NCBI RefSeq assembly: GCF_008831285.2
Contig: NC_045145.1
Location: 6,200,802-6,264,801 of the forward strand
Direction: 5' to 3'
From: Nymphaea colorata
Taxonomy: Eukaryota > Streptophyta > Magnoliopsida > Nymphaeales > Nymphaeaceae
DNA: 64,000 bases
A program made the translations under genes and the position numbers. Positions within the stretch are counted from its first letter, which is position 1. Each line of letters starts with the position of its first letter. This document shows positions 53,501 through 63,110 of the stretch, piece after piece. A model generated the notes under the pieces. It did no database searches, was not told the DNA's origin, and saw only the letters and a list, made by a program, of their open reading frames with translations.

Positions 53501-56500
53501 TTTGAGTTTTGACTTCTGAACTTATGAATTGTGATGTAATTGAATACTCTTAGGCTGCTTAGTATGTTATTTTGATTTTTGAATATTTGATTTCTTATTT
53601 TGGAATGTGTTGTTCATATGCATACTTCATAGTTCATACTTCAAATACATGAATGATGAATGTTCCTTTAAATACATTTTTCTTGATTTTTTCTTATTTT
53701 TACTAGTTTTTTCGGATTTCTTTAGATTTTTTATGATTTTTTTTCTATTTTTTATAATTTTTTAATATTTTTTACAAATTAAAAAATTAATTTTACGATA
53801 CGTTACAATACATTTACGATACGGCGTATAGGTCGGCCCGACCGATACACGATACGATACGATACGGCAGTGATAACATTGGGTATACATCCTTTAGAGA
53901 GAGTTTCATGTTTCACATGCTTTCTTAATTTGACAAGATTTACATCTAGTCTAGACCCTAGTGTAAAAAAATCCAGTAAAGTACCTTTGTGCTTTCATCT
54001 CCCAATGGTCATGCTTTTTCAAATATCTTCAAGAGCTTTGCCTTCTAGAACTATGATTTGACCACCTTCAGTTTTTGTACGTTTGGACTCATGGTGCACT
54101 AGCATTGCTCAAAAGGCCATGTCCCTTCATATAGGCTTGTAGTTTCCAGCCCAAACAAGATAATTTCCAGATCAATTAAAGCTTGAATCCAATAAAAAAG
54201 AAGGCTTCACGTTGCTCAGTCACAACAACTAGCAACTTTCCAAAAGAGAAAACTTCAATAAGATTGATGTAATCCTATTTCTTTGGAAAGAAGTCAAGCA
54301 ACACCGACCAGCAACAGCAGAAGCATTTGGACAACTTGAGATATCAAAATCAAGCATTGTCTGATACCATGCAAGAATGCATTGTATCTTCGCAATAATC
54401 AATCAAAAACTGACTTGAAGATCTCCCAAATAGATTCGTCACATATTGCACACACACACATGCAAATGAAACAACTCATAAAGCACAGGTGTCCTATGGC
54501 ACAAAGCCACAAACATTAAAAAATTAAACTTTATTGTTCAGTTCCATGCTTGGCAAAATTGTAGCTAACAAGAGGGGCTTGTGACTTGTCCCTCCTTATT
54601 TACAACAAAGAGGGGCTCAAAATAGCTGTTGGGCTGGTCCCAGCCACAATGGTGAACGTCCAATTTCGACCAAACAGCAAAGAGCGAAAAGGAAAAAGGT
54701 TAAAAATACAAATGACCTGAAAAGAACATTGCAGAAAAGAAGTACAGAGAAAAGGACCAAAATGAAAATTATAGAAGTAACCTTGCACAAGTACCTATAC
54801 ACAGTATGTGTCTGTGTGTGTGTGTGTGTAGTCACAAGCATATACACGTAAAAGTATACAAATGGATATTCGTTAAATATACACACATAAGTACAATGCA
54901 TATGTATTTAAATATGAAAATCTAACAACCAAGTGCCTAAAGACGCATTTGCAAAAAGAAGGTCGCCAGCATTTTTCGGGTCATCACATGCAGATACCAT
55001 AGAGACATTATTAAGGCATTCACATTACTTTCTGCTTACATGATTTAAGTGTAACGCAAGGGTGTAGAAGTAATTCCAACTAAATCACTTAATCTAGGAC
55101 AGTCTCTTTCTTTGCCTTTGAAACAAAAGCCTTGCAGCAGGTTTTTTTGTCCCATTAATGAATCTATTGGAAACCAGTTGAAAACAAAAAATGGGCAACC
55201 AGAAATCCTACTAATTCTACATCACATGATTGCAGGGACCAGTGCACCTAATTGGGCAGTTAGTACCGGTGCACCTAATTGGCCAGTTAGTAGGGTAGCC
55301 TAATTGAAATATTTGTGACCGTGTATGTGTGTGTATGTATAGATAGACAAAGAAAGAGGTACTAACAAAAATGAAAAATTTCTAAAAAATGCACATTTAA
55401 GACCCAAAAGTCCAAAACACACCTAATCAGCCAAATGCTCATGAACCATGGCCCAGCCAAGTAGATGATCATGAGGCAGTCAATTGGTCATTAGGTTGAC
55501 ATAAAAGAAGTAACAAGAAATCAACTTGAAGATGTACCTGTCCTCAGCAAATGGCCGCTTATTCCCTTTCTTTTGGTTAGCTCCACCATTTGCAATATCC
55601 TTCAAAAGTTTGAAGTGGAACATACAATTCAGAAAAGCGCAAAAAAGGGTCATTAGATGCATCTCACAACAAAGGCATTGGAAGTACTAGAGAATGATAA
55701 AATGAAATCATGTTAATGCATCCTCACCATTCCATCTTTCCATCTGATGGTTGTACCAGTGATTTTGGGGACTCCTTCTTCATCAAAATAATATGTTTTG
55801 GTAAGTTTTGTATCTTCAAAGTAAGGGTTAGGAGAGAAGTTCTGCACAAATCCATCAAGTTAAGACGAAAAAAGCATCAGTTAGTTTTTACCCAGTTATC
55901 AAGGCATAGATAATAGAACTGGAATCCGGTATTCATCTTCTCAATTGTCTAGCACAACCCTAAAGGGAAACAAAAACCAAAAAATAGAAAAGCTAAAGTT
56001 TCAAAAGATAAAACAGGGAATGAGAAGTCTTACAAATGTGATGGTGTAGCCTGATTTCAGATCTTTGCAGTCATCAACATCTAATGACCTCAAGTATTTG
56101 AAAATCTACATTAATCAAGAAATTATTATTAATATATCCACTTGCAATGCAGTGTTCTGGTGCTTATGAAAACGAAGTAATGGCAAATTCACCAACCTTC
56201 TGGTCTTCTTCATTTAGCAGATCACAAAGTGCAGGGTGGCTCATAAACTGCAGGTAGTAAACCTAAGGTTATTGCTAAACAATGTACATCATCTCCACAT
56301 CTAATGATGAAGATAATTGAAGTTCAACCCCAACACTGACTAGCAACATCCCCTTTCCAAAAATAAGAACTGAACAAATAAATTAGGATATAGGATCAGT
56401 CACAAACTGCAGTTAGCCAAAAGTCAGAAATAGTCTGAATTATCTCATTTCGTCTGACGTAAACTGGTCGGCGTATTTCATTATATTTTTGCTCAACTTC

Positions 56501-57593
56501 CAACACTTTTTCACTTGCTTCTTCATTGACCTAAAAAAGAAGGAAAAGTAGTACAAGAAAGTTATATCCTAGGGAAACTAGAAAACCATACTATTAGAAA
56601 AGATGGAAAGATGTTACACAGCTAATAATAAGAGAGAGACAAATGCATAGAAAGAAGACAACCAAAGCCATCAACAAGTGGAACTAGAACACTCAAGATA
56701 TAGAAGCAAAATAGCCCCAAAAACAAACTACCAAGTATAAGCTATGCTATATACAATTTCTTGAATTTTCATGACATCAAACACCAGTACTCTACGACGG
56801 ACAAGCAGAAATAGCATTACGAGCATTTGATACAAGACTCTAAAAATATATAGCTAGTGATCCAGAGAAGAAGGAAAAATTTGCTCCTTCAACAATCAGA
56901 TGATGGAAATGTTATGAGCATGCACGAAACCAACAGTACACCTCCTAAAACTTCAAACGATGGACCATTAAAGCTAGGACAAGCTGAACATAATACTATC
57001 CAAGCCATGTCGGTATTCAAAAAGAGGGAAGAAATCATGAGGAAAAAAAGATACCTAAGTAATCGACCAAACAACGGGACGAAGAAACACCAATATAAGA
57101 CACGAATTGCACGTGTAATTCATATCACGAATTGCACGTGTAATTCATAGTATCCAATTTGATACATTGACATACTCTAAGATGAAATACAACCAATACT
57201 CATTTTTCACGGGGAACTATCCATCGATGAATCAAAGAAACGAAGAAACTCGAGCTGAAACTTGAGAAACTTATCAAACCAAATAAGAACAGACGATTAC
57301 CCAGCATTTTTCATTTCAACTAATCAACAGACACGTCAAGCACGCCCAGCTCAATGGACGATAAAACCTACCAAGAAGAAACCTCTGAAAAGTATTTTAC
57401 ATACGTAATAGAACGTACACACATACAACACACACACACACAGAAAGAGAGAGGGGCATGCCTTCTCCAACTCGTCTTGTATCTCCTGTAGCTTTTCAAT
57501 GGACAGAACGAGATCCTTGTCGATGTGCTCGTGGCCGTCTTCCTCGGCCTCTGCTTCAGCTGCCTTATACCGCTTGCCCTTGTCCGCCGCCAT
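37627..57593 (-). CDS. NRP1: NAP1-related protein (SET/NRP histone chaperone), 10 exons
   Basis: Plant homologue of SET; binds H2A-H2B for nucleosome assembly in the nucleus. Exons: 57593-57462, 56530-56408, 56247-56197, 56105-56034, 55841-55728, 55599-55538, 40226-40166, 39889-39833, 39757-39704, 37689-37627. All joins keep frame and give 262 aa, close to Arabidopsis NRP1/NRP2. Residues about 24-78 form the long dimerisation helix ([12 protein letters not shown] through [11 protein letters not shown]). The NAP fold follows (FMSHPAL at 86; [15 protein letters not shown] around 130-145; SFFTWF at 185-190; [16 protein letters not shown] to 224). The acidic tail is 225-262. Intron 1 uses a GC donor (AAG|GCATGC). 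Intron 6 is 15.3 kb and full of transposons. Whether it is NRP1 or NRP2 cannot be decided. Confidence 0.95.
38700..39130. repeat. AT run plus GTGTCGG/GGACAC-type repeat in NRP intron 9
   Basis: An AT microsatellite at 38,702-38,721 precedes sequence with repeated GTGTC, CGTGTCGGC, CTCGGACACTG and CTTGGACACAC words. Such words mark a degenerate plant MITE type, but I could not find paired ends. Confidence 0.35.
39420..39515. mobile_element. Relic of a GCCTAGGCG-rich MITE in NRP intron 9
   Basis: Contains GCCCAAGCGTGCCTAAGC, AACCTAGGCTGCCCCTAG and an end ACTTTGATAACATAG that resembles the right end of the MITE at 44,549-45,075 (GCCTTGACAACATAC). No clear partner end or target duplication was found, so it is a fragment. 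Confidence 0.4.
40958..41925 (-). repeat. 3' LTR of the copia element
   Basis: 968 bp against 558 bp in the 5' LTR. The extra length comes from a 73-bp tandem duplication (41,248-41,393) and about 390 bp of inserted TG/CA-flanked sequence at roughly 41,430-41,820. The ends (TGTTGGATTTT on the minus strand; TGTAAGAAAGC on the plus strand) match those of the 5' LTR. Confidence 0.85.
41248..41393. repeat. Tandem duplication, 2 x 73 bp, in the 3' LTR
   Basis: Unit starts CCAGACAAATACAAAAGCC and ends AAAATTACATGAA; the two copies are essentially identical. The 5' LTR has one copy, so the duplication followed insertion. Confidence 0.95.
41926..41934 (-). other. Polypurine tract of the copia element
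   Basis: GAGGAAGGG immediately upstream of the 3' LTR on the element's strand; the expected plus-strand priming site. Confidence 0.75.
41985..42156 (+). mobile_element. Eroded 3' end of a second copy of the 50.5-53.9 kb hAT family
   Basis: Matches the last ~190 bp of the hAT element: a T-rich run with repeated ATTTTTT words, TACGTTTACAATACATT, ACAGGTCGGCCCAACCGATACAC and a terminus ending CAACATTG. The corresponding words at 53,685-53,881 are the same in order. No left terminus or transposase is present, so it is a truncated relic. Confidence 0.75.
42189..42598. mobile_element. Tourist-like MITE (PIF/Harbinger type)
   Basis: 410 bp flanked by TAA on both sides (42,186-42,188 and 42,599-42,601), the target duplication of PIF/Harbinger elements. 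Ends GGGGGCGTTTGGTTGG and (reverse complement of right end) GGGGCCGTTTGATGG are imperfect inverted repeats. The interior is rich in TTTTTCCRGAAA words that fold on themselves. No coding capacity. Confidence 0.8.
43050..44500 (-). pseudogene. Copia pol remnant: integrase C-terminus and reverse transcriptase
   Basis: Minus-strand reading, interrupted by stops and shifts. Around 44,350-44,200 are integrase C-terminal pieces ([22 protein letters not shown]). Around 43,760-43,600 is the start of reverse transcriptase (WVEAINDE, a TWDIVPQLP-like phrase). Around 43,450-43,080 are the [22 protein letters not shown] (containing the YVDD-type catalytic motif as YMDD) and ELRYFLV segments. RNase H was not found between this and the 3' LTR. 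Confidence 0.8.
44549..45075. mobile_element. hAT-like MITE, GCCTAGGCG-rich, copy 1
   Basis: 527 bp. Ends CTATGTTGTTAAGGC and (reverse complement of right end) GTATGTTGTCAAGGC form 15-bp inverted repeats with two mismatches. Perfect 8-bp target duplication ATGGGAAT at 44,541-44,548 and 45,076-45,083. GC-rich subterminal parts carry many GCCTAGGC/CGCCTAAG words, while the centre is AT-rich. It interrupts the copia integrase region. No coding capacity. Confidence 0.85.
45095..46191. mobile_element. hAT-like MITE, GCCTAGGCG-rich, copy 2
   Basis: 1,097 bp, related to copy 1: the left part repeats its GTGAGTCCACACCC-, TCGCCTAAGTCC- and GGTGAAAAGTCAC-type words, and the right part repeats GGTCACC, TTTTTTGCCTAGG and CTAGGCACC. 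Ends ATTATTTGTTAAGAC and (reverse complement) CTTAGTTCTCAAGGT are weak inverted repeats. Flanks CCTCCTCA and CCTCTTCA match at 7 of 8 bases. It begins only 19 bp after copy 1. Confidence 0.7.
46990..47700 (-). pseudogene. Copia gag remnant (UBN2 type)
   Basis: Minus-strand frame at 47,693-47,370 contains [19 protein letters not shown], then [16 protein letters not shown], the typical core of copia gag (UBN2). A weaker zinc-knuckle/linker region follows to about 47,000. Isolated from an intact reading frame. Confidence 0.7.
47800..49800. other. Copia interior or unrelated insertion, no gene recognised
   Basis: No protein domain was recognised. Features are a G/C-poor purine-rich stretch at 48,700-49,050 and a TATA-like CTATAAAAAC near 49,542 on the plus strand. 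Open frames at 48092-48346, 48312-48596 and 48566-48748 (minus) are unsupported. Confidence 0.35.
49800..50480 (-). pseudogene. Second copia gag-like remnant
   Basis: Minus-strand frames at 50,238-50,041 and 50,040-49,846 are separated by one TAA. Just upstream, shifted frames read like the gag phrase [19 protein letters not shown], which continues into [13 protein letters not shown]. This fits a gag region. The segment downstream ([38 protein letters not shown]) is unusually well preserved, and I cannot match it to a standard gag domain with certainty. Confidence 0.45.
50487..50660. promoter_or_regulatory. Left subterminal CGTATCG repeat cluster of the hAT element
   Basis: About ten copies of CGTATCG, CGATACG or TCGTACGATA-type words in both orientations within ~150 bp of the terminus. 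The right end has a smaller cluster (53,797-53,870). In hAT elements such subterminal repeats are transposase-binding sites; that role here is inference. Confidence 0.6.
50940..53433 (+). pseudogene. hAT transposase gene (BED finger, DUF659, hAT dimerisation), disrupted
   Basis: Starts MSDLAWQW at 50,940, probably after a 5' leader intron. A BED-type zinc finger has C22, C25, H39 and H44. An acidic and Arg/Gly-rich linker follows to about residue 175, then a DUF659/catalytic-core region ([20 protein letters not shown]). The C-terminal hAT dimerisation block (52,868-53,072, with CERNWSVF) and an acidic tail end at 53,433. Two GT-AG introns fit: 52,769-52,868 boundary and 53,073-53,159. Breaks are a 1-nt frameshift near 52,115, a TAG at 52,333-52,335 in place of a Trp codon, and a TGA at 52,744-52,746 probably from CGA. 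The product cannot be functional. Confidence 0.9.
54360..54369 (-). other. Primer-binding site of the copia element
   Basis: TGGTATCAGA on the minus strand, directly inside the 5' LTR; complementary to the 3' end of plant initiator Met tRNA, the usual copia primer. Confidence 0.8.
54370..54927 (-). repeat. 5' LTR of the copia element
   Basis: 558 bp, TGTTAGATTTT...TTGCA on the minus strand. Alignable with the 3' LTR at 40,958-41,925 but with many substitutions and indels, indicating an old insertion. Contains a short (TG)n at about 54,810-54,829. Confidence 0.85.
57101..57148. repeat. Tandem duplication containing CACGTG in NRP intron 1
   Basis: CACGAATTGCACGTGTAATT occurs twice, 25 bp apart. 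Each copy holds a G-box core CACGTG within a near-palindrome TTGCACGTGTAA. It lies in the first intron about 450 bp downstream of the NRP start. Confidence 0.8.
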
Positions 57594-57633
57594 CCTCCCC
57601 AAAACACGAAACAGCGTCGACCACCACCACCCT

Positions 57634-57642
57634 AAACCCTAA
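57634..57642. promoter_or_regulatory. Telo-box in NRP 5' region
   Basis: AAACCCTAA on the plus strand, about 40 bp upstream of the NRP start codon. Telo-boxes are common in promoters and leaders of plant genes active in dividing cells, including chromatin and translation genes, which suits a histone chaperone. Binding is not shown by sequence alone. Confidence 0.6.
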
Positions 57643-57647
57643 TCTCA

Positions 57648-57659
57648 CTGTATATAGCC
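57648..57659 (-). promoter_or_regulatory. Candidate TATA box of NRP
   Basis: Reads GGCTATATACAG on the minus strand, about 55-65 bp upstream of the ATG. With a usual TATA-to-start distance of about 30 bp, the 5' UTR would be short (about 25-35 nt). Confidence 0.5.
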
Positions 57660-57719
57660 ACTATATGAAAGAGGAAAGGGAACGGCAGTGATCTCTCTCT
57701 CTCCCCCTCTCCACAAAAC

Positions 57720-59090
57720 GGGATCCAGTACTCTATAAGTATAGGAATACTACCTGAACCTCAAATTAACTTGCCCGTGCCCGCGGCAGCAGCGGAAGCA
57801 TGGAATTTGTTGTTATGGTGCATAAATAATTTTAGTTTTAAATTTTAAGAAGTATATATATATATATATATTATATATATGAGTTATTGCCGAAGCGGGC
57901 TACACCTGCCTCGGCTACTGCGCTCCTAAACATTTTTGAAAAGCGAGCGACCTTTCACTTTTGTGAATGTGTTATTGGGCCTTCAAGCGCTTCGGTATTT
58001 TAAATGAAGGATGGTTTTACACCGGGTTCATGTTTTGATTGGAAATAAAAGAGAAAAACTTTGGTTCTTAACAAGATGTTGCAAGTTTGCCATTGCATAG
58101 TCACATTAACAAGATTCTCCAATAGATGTGTTGGTATCTCACATTGGTTATAGAATGGGTAAATAACTGTGAACACACTAAAATGGTTTTTGAATAAGAT
58201 TTCTAACTTTACCCTTATGTCTTATCTGGTTGAAAGGAAATAGATGGAACGAATCTTTTGTTTTTTTAAACTCTCACAATAAAATATTTACAAATAAACA
58301 TTTATATGGTAAAATATTCTATGTAATAACCATATTTATTACTTACATTAGATGTCTAGAAAGTCACGGTGATAAAATATTTAAAGTCAGTTATAAATAA
58401 ACAAAAATAAACTAAACAGAAAGTTAAGAGTTAAGCTACATATAGATTTTTTTTTTTAATAATTTGTTTCCTTTCCTTTTCTTTATATGCAAACAAGCTT
58501 TTATAATAATCTCTTTCATTCTCTCTTTTATCTCTCCTTTCTCTTTTCTTTCCATCAATATCATTTTCTAATAATCTCTTTCATTCTCTCTTTTATCTCT
58601 CCTTTCTCTTTTCTTTCCATCAATATCATTTTCTCTCTTTCTCTCCATCTAAACAGGTAGTTAACCACCCTTTTTTGTTTTACTCTTGTGCATCCAACCT
58701 AGAGTTGCAAGTTTCTTCATTAATCTATGTCAATCTCTTTCTAACCTCCTAAGTATCATCCAATTAAAATTCAGATGTGATTTGGCCAAATTTCAAGTTT
58801 TACTAAAAAATGAGGTTTTATTCTAATGAGAGAGAAAGGAACTCGCCTGTTGGTATGAGTATTTACTGTTCTCAGCACCTTTACTATGGGTAACCAATTC
58901 AAGGGTTATGTTTATTCTTGATGCATTTTGTCTTAGCTTAAACATAATTTTATTCTAAATACGGTGTAGTGTTTCAGAAAATGTTGAAGATATGATGTTT
59001 CAATATTTGACAAAGTTTTAAAAAATCATTTGAGAGTAAAAACATTTTGATTTGAAAAATTTTGAATGGGAAAACTTTTATAAATATCAA
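57720..59090. other. NRP upstream region and spacer
   Basis: Upstream of the NRP promoter there is no recognised gene. A short AT run is at 57,857-57,880, and a 65-bp CT-rich tandem duplication is at 58,504-58,633. The right part passes into gypsy LTR sequence. Confidence 0.4.
58504..58633. repeat. Tandem duplication, 2 x 65 bp, CT-rich
   Basis: Unit starts TAATAATCTCTTTCATTC and ends ATCAATATCATTTTC; both copies are essentially identical, so the duplication is recent. Confidence 0.95.
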
Positions 59091-59099
59091 TTGGAAACC

Positions 59100-59766
59100 T
59101 TTGCAGATAACTTTTTAAAGTCACTTTAGTGTTTTCTTTAAGACTTTAAGTATGGTTGAGCTTTTGCTTTAATTTTGTTACTACCTAGCTAGAGTTCAAT
59201 CGCATCTTGCTTAAGTTCTTTTATAGAGGTGTTTGTGAAAATTCATGATTTTAAGTGAATGTGGATGTATGAATGTATTGAACCTACATGATTAGAAGCA
59301 AATCATTCATTCGTACTATAACATTCTTTTAAAAGTATTCATATCATCATATACATTTAAGTTTTTCATTTATATTTGTATAATTGTCGTAAATATTTTT
59401 ATGAAGAAGGAAAAGTTTTTGAAAATTGAATGAGGATACAGACTATCAGACATGATTCCATTATTGACTCATTACTTGATTTTTGGCCTTGGTGAAGTCA
59501 ACAAATGGAAAGTTGAAACCTTAGAACTTGGGAGAAAAATATCCAAATTGATGGAAATGATGAAATACTTTAATCCGAGGGGAATAGAGAGAAAGAGATT
59601 TTAAAGATCACCAAATAAAAGATTTAAAAAAAAGAGAAAGATACGTATCTTTATACATATTTTATATGTATATACATCCATGTATATAGGTATATATATA
59701 TATGAAAGCTTGTGAAAAGAAAGAAAAAGATCTTTGAGAGAGAGAGAGAGAGATTTTAGAGGAAAC

Positions 59767-59833
<67 letters not shown>

Positions 59834-60803
59834 TTGTAAATTTGTAAAAGAAGACATGTAACTTGAAGAGAGAAATAAAAGATTATATAAAGGAAAAATG
59901 GAATACACACATATATTCATTCATATGTATATAAAAATTCATAAAAGAATATGTTAAATCATAGAAGGAGAAAAACAAAAAAAGATATTCATGTGCACGT
60001 ATACGTATAAAACATGTATATACGTACAAGTCTTCATGAGTGTTGAAATCAAGAAATAACTTGAAATATCCGACTTCGATTTTTTTTATATAGGCCGGAG
60101 ATGAACTTGGGTTCATGCAAGTGCCTAGGCTAAGTCTCCAATGCCTCATTAAAGAGGGTTCTTGCTTTTGACGAGGCTATTGCGCCAAGCGCATCGGTGA
60201 CCGTGCGACTAAGCGATGCTCGATCGCATCGCGCGGTTCTTCGTGACTAATTTAAAAAAAATAAAACAATATGTATAAAAAAGCATAAAACCTTTTTTTT
60301 AATGTGTATAAAAATGGTTTCTGTTACAAATGAGGGTTGACTCTGTTTTGAGTGATTCCTGACTCGTTTTAGAACTAGATTGAGTTCAATTGGTTCCCTA
60401 CATGTTCTAGTGATTGATTTAAGCTCAAAAACACACCTTGGCACCAGAACGAAGCACAAAACACGTTCGGTGCTCCATAACATCAAGTTAGGTTATTTTA
60501 ATCTCAGCTTTGGATTTTGAGTTTGAAATTCTTGATTTAGATCTAAACTTGGGTTTTAGATCTAATTTGGATCTGAGAGCTGGATTTTGGATTTGAATCT
60601 CACGTTTAAAGTTGGGTTTTGAATTTGAATTTTGTGTTTGGGTTCAGACAAGGGTTTAGAAATACAGTTTGGATCGAATAGTTACGAATTTATTTTGGGT
60701 CTAGGATTTGACTTAGGGTCTAAAAATTTAAATCCAAATAATTAGGAATTTCGTTAGGGTGAAAATAAAATACAGCATTTTTGCAAAAATTTGGGGCGAT
60801 AAG
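59100..60803 (-). repeat. Ty3/gypsy 3' LTR (inverted homologue of 25-28.1 kb)
   Basis: Reading the minus strand from 60,803: CGCCCCAAATTTTTGC, a repeated GATCCAAATTAGATC-type region, GTTTTATGCTT, a CpG-rich stretch near 60,180-60,245, GAAGTCGGATATTTC, an AT microsatellite, TTGACTTCACCAAGG and GAACTTAAGCAAGATG. These match the block at 24,964-28,105 in the same order but lack about 1.3-1.6 kb of it, including the ~190-bp tandem repeats. It directly follows the integrase remnant, so it should be the element's 3' LTR. The far end is approximate. Confidence 0.65.
59769..59830. repeat. (AT)n microsatellite in the gypsy LTR
   Basis: About 60 bp of TA repeats, flanked by the same sequences as the longer run at 27,243-27,343. 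Confidence 0.95.
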
Positions 60804-60963
60804 CGAATTTCAAAGCGGGTTTTAGTACATGTAATGGTAGAACCATTTTTGTTTCGTAGACTAACTTGATTAGAGTAGCATTTGTTGGAGTTCTCATTGT
60901 AGTGCGATATGCTTACAGAGCGTTGTGCATCTTTTCGTGTCAATCTTTTCCAATTTCCATGGT

Positions 60964-61260
60964 CTACTCCAAGATGCATATCAGAATCGTATTGGTGGCC
61001 TCTACTTGCCCATTACCATGGGGATAATAAGGAGTTGAAAAATGATGTGCGACACGGTATTTACTGCACAACAACCTCATCTTTTCATTTTTGAAATGAG
61101 TCTCATTATCAGATACTATATCACGAGGGACTCCAAATCTACGAAGAAGATTTTTGTGAATGAAGGACACTATATGACACTCTTCTATTGTTTTGAGCAT
61201 GACGACTTCTACCCATTTGGTAAAATAGTCTGTTGCAGTAAGAAAATACTTACGGCTATT
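60964..61260 (-). pseudogene. Ty3/gypsy integrase core remnant
   Basis: Open stretch of the integrase catalytic core with a second catalytic Asp in IVSDNETHFKN and the downstream Glu in GNGQVEATN, the DDE residues of retroviral-type integrases. Upstream frames hold the first Asp in an AFDIVGPI-like segment near 61,300. A stop follows the last open codon. Confidence 0.75.
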
Positions 61261-63110
61261 AAAAGTTGTATGGGATATTGGTCCGACTATGTCAAATGCC
61301 CATATTGAAAATAACTAAGGAGATGTTATAGGGTGCAAGTGAAAGGCTGGTGCATGGATTATTGGAGTATGCAGTTGACATTCTTTACATCTTTTGACGA
61401 ATTGGTAACAATCCTTTTGCATCATAGACCAATAATATCCTGTTCGAATTATTTACTTGGTGAGGGTTTGGTAACCAACATGGTCCTCATAGTCTCCTCG
61501 ATGTGACTCTTCAATGACTTCTTTTGTCTCATCTTCATCAAAACACTGAGAATATTCGGTACTAAACCCATGCCTATATAACACTCCTGCAAGAATAAAG
61601 TACCTTACTGACATATGTTGAATTGTTTTTTGTTCCTTTTTGGGTATTATAATTGGAAATTATCTGCTCTCAATGTACATTTTGATGTCATGATACCAAG
61701 ACGCATTCCCCTTTTGGATATGATAAACATGCTTCACCATTTCAAAAGCATGATGTTATAATTTTCCAATCTCAAAAGAATGGATTGCTTTGTTGGTTCG
61801 AAAGGAGATAAAAGATCCCAAACTCGCGAGACCATCCGTAATAAGGTTGTCTTCTCTTTTTATGTGAGCCAGTTGTATGATCAATATGATCAAAGAGGTG
61901 ACATTCTCTTGATATGGCCCCAATTTTTCATCTTTGACTTGTCATTCTACATTCACTTGATTGATGATAAGTTGAAAGTCGCCGAAGACATGGACCCTTT
62001 TTACTTGAAAATTTAGTAAAGAAAGAAGTCCTTGTATGAGGGCTTCATATTCAATCATGTTATGGGTACATATAAAGTGAGTTTCAAAGAGTATGAGATT
62101 ATTTCATCTTCCAGAGTGATAAGTAGAATGCTTATACAGGCTCCCATTATGTTTCTGGATCTATCAAAGTACATATTCCATATTGGAACTGTTTCCAATC
62201 TTAGTACATGTTCGTTCAGAAACTCATCATTCGTTCTGATTTCCTCATACTAGAAAAAGTTTGCTAACTGATTCGAAATTGTGTGTGCTTTGATTGACTT
62301 CTGGGACACATATTCAAGACCATATTACATCAACAAAACTTACAATTTGGCGATCCGCCCATTAAGGAAGGGCTGCTTCAAGATATATTTAAGAGGGTTT
62401 AGCTTCTGACACATCCAAACCAATGCTAAACTAGTTTTTTTTTATCGAAAAGTATTTCTTTTCATATTGAACAAAAGTTTTGCTGACATAATATATTACA
62501 TGCTCGATGCGACTTCATACTTTATATTGTGCCAAAAAGCCGCTATATGCTGAATCATTTACTTTGATGTAAAATAGTAATGGTCTATCCAACCGAGGGG
62601 TTTTAGGATTGGTGGATTTAGAATGTATTTCTTGATCTTTTCAAATGATTGTTGTCACTCAAAACCCCATTCATACTTGACGTCTTTCCTTAGTAGCTAG
62701 TTGAATGGTTCGCGTCTCATGGCTCAATTGGAGATGAATCGTTTGATGGACTGGATTCACCCTTGCAAACTTTGTAGTTCCTTAATATTGGTTGGTGGTG
62801 GCATATCGATGATTACTTTTGCTTGGGTATGATCCATTTTGATCCTCCTATTCCTGACCATGAAACCCAAAATTTACCCAACCTTAAGCACACATTTTTT
62901 GGGATTCAAACGAAGCTTGTACTATAAGACGATATATGCATCGATGGTTTTGTGCATTTGGTCATGGAAGATAGCAGTCGTAGGTCTTTGATTAGTTGCT
63001 TCAGTATTTCTTAACCCAAACGGCATCACCGTATAACAGAAAGTGCTCCAGGGTGTAGTAAAAGCGGTCTTAGGTTAATCATTGACTGCTAATTTGATTT
63101 AGTTATATCA

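Larger units (their letters stand above)
50487..53881 (+). mobile_element. hAT-superfamily DNA transposon, structurally complete
   Basis: 3,395 bp with a perfect 8-bp target duplication GGTATACA (50,479-50,486 and 53,882-53,889). Terminal inverted repeats are CAATGTTATC. Both subterminal regions are packed with CGTATCG/CGATACG words, probably transposase-binding sites. It carries a spliced transposase gene that is now broken. The perfect duplication and clean ends indicate insertion later than the host copia element. It lies in the opposite orientation to NRP. Confidence 0.95.
40958..54927 (-). mobile_element. Ty1/copia LTR retrotransposon in NRP intron 6 with nested insertions
   Basis: Both LTRs are recognisable: 5' LTR 54927-54370 and 3' LTR 41925-40958, each TG...CA on the minus strand and alignable along most of their length. 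The primer-binding site TGGTATCAGA (54369-54360) abuts the 5' LTR, as in copia elements primed by initiator Met tRNA. A polypurine tract GAGGAAGGG lies at 41,934-41,926 directly before the 3' LTR. Gag and pol remnants lie between, on the same strand. The five flanking bases (TCAAA and ACCAA) match poorly, consistent with age. Five younger insertions are nested within. It is transcribed in the same direction as NRP and is excised as intron. Confidence 0.85.

Noticed and set aside
40953-54932. Clear 5-bp target duplication for the copia element
   Set aside because: Flanks TCAAA and ACCAA agree at only 3 of 5 bases, so I do not claim one.
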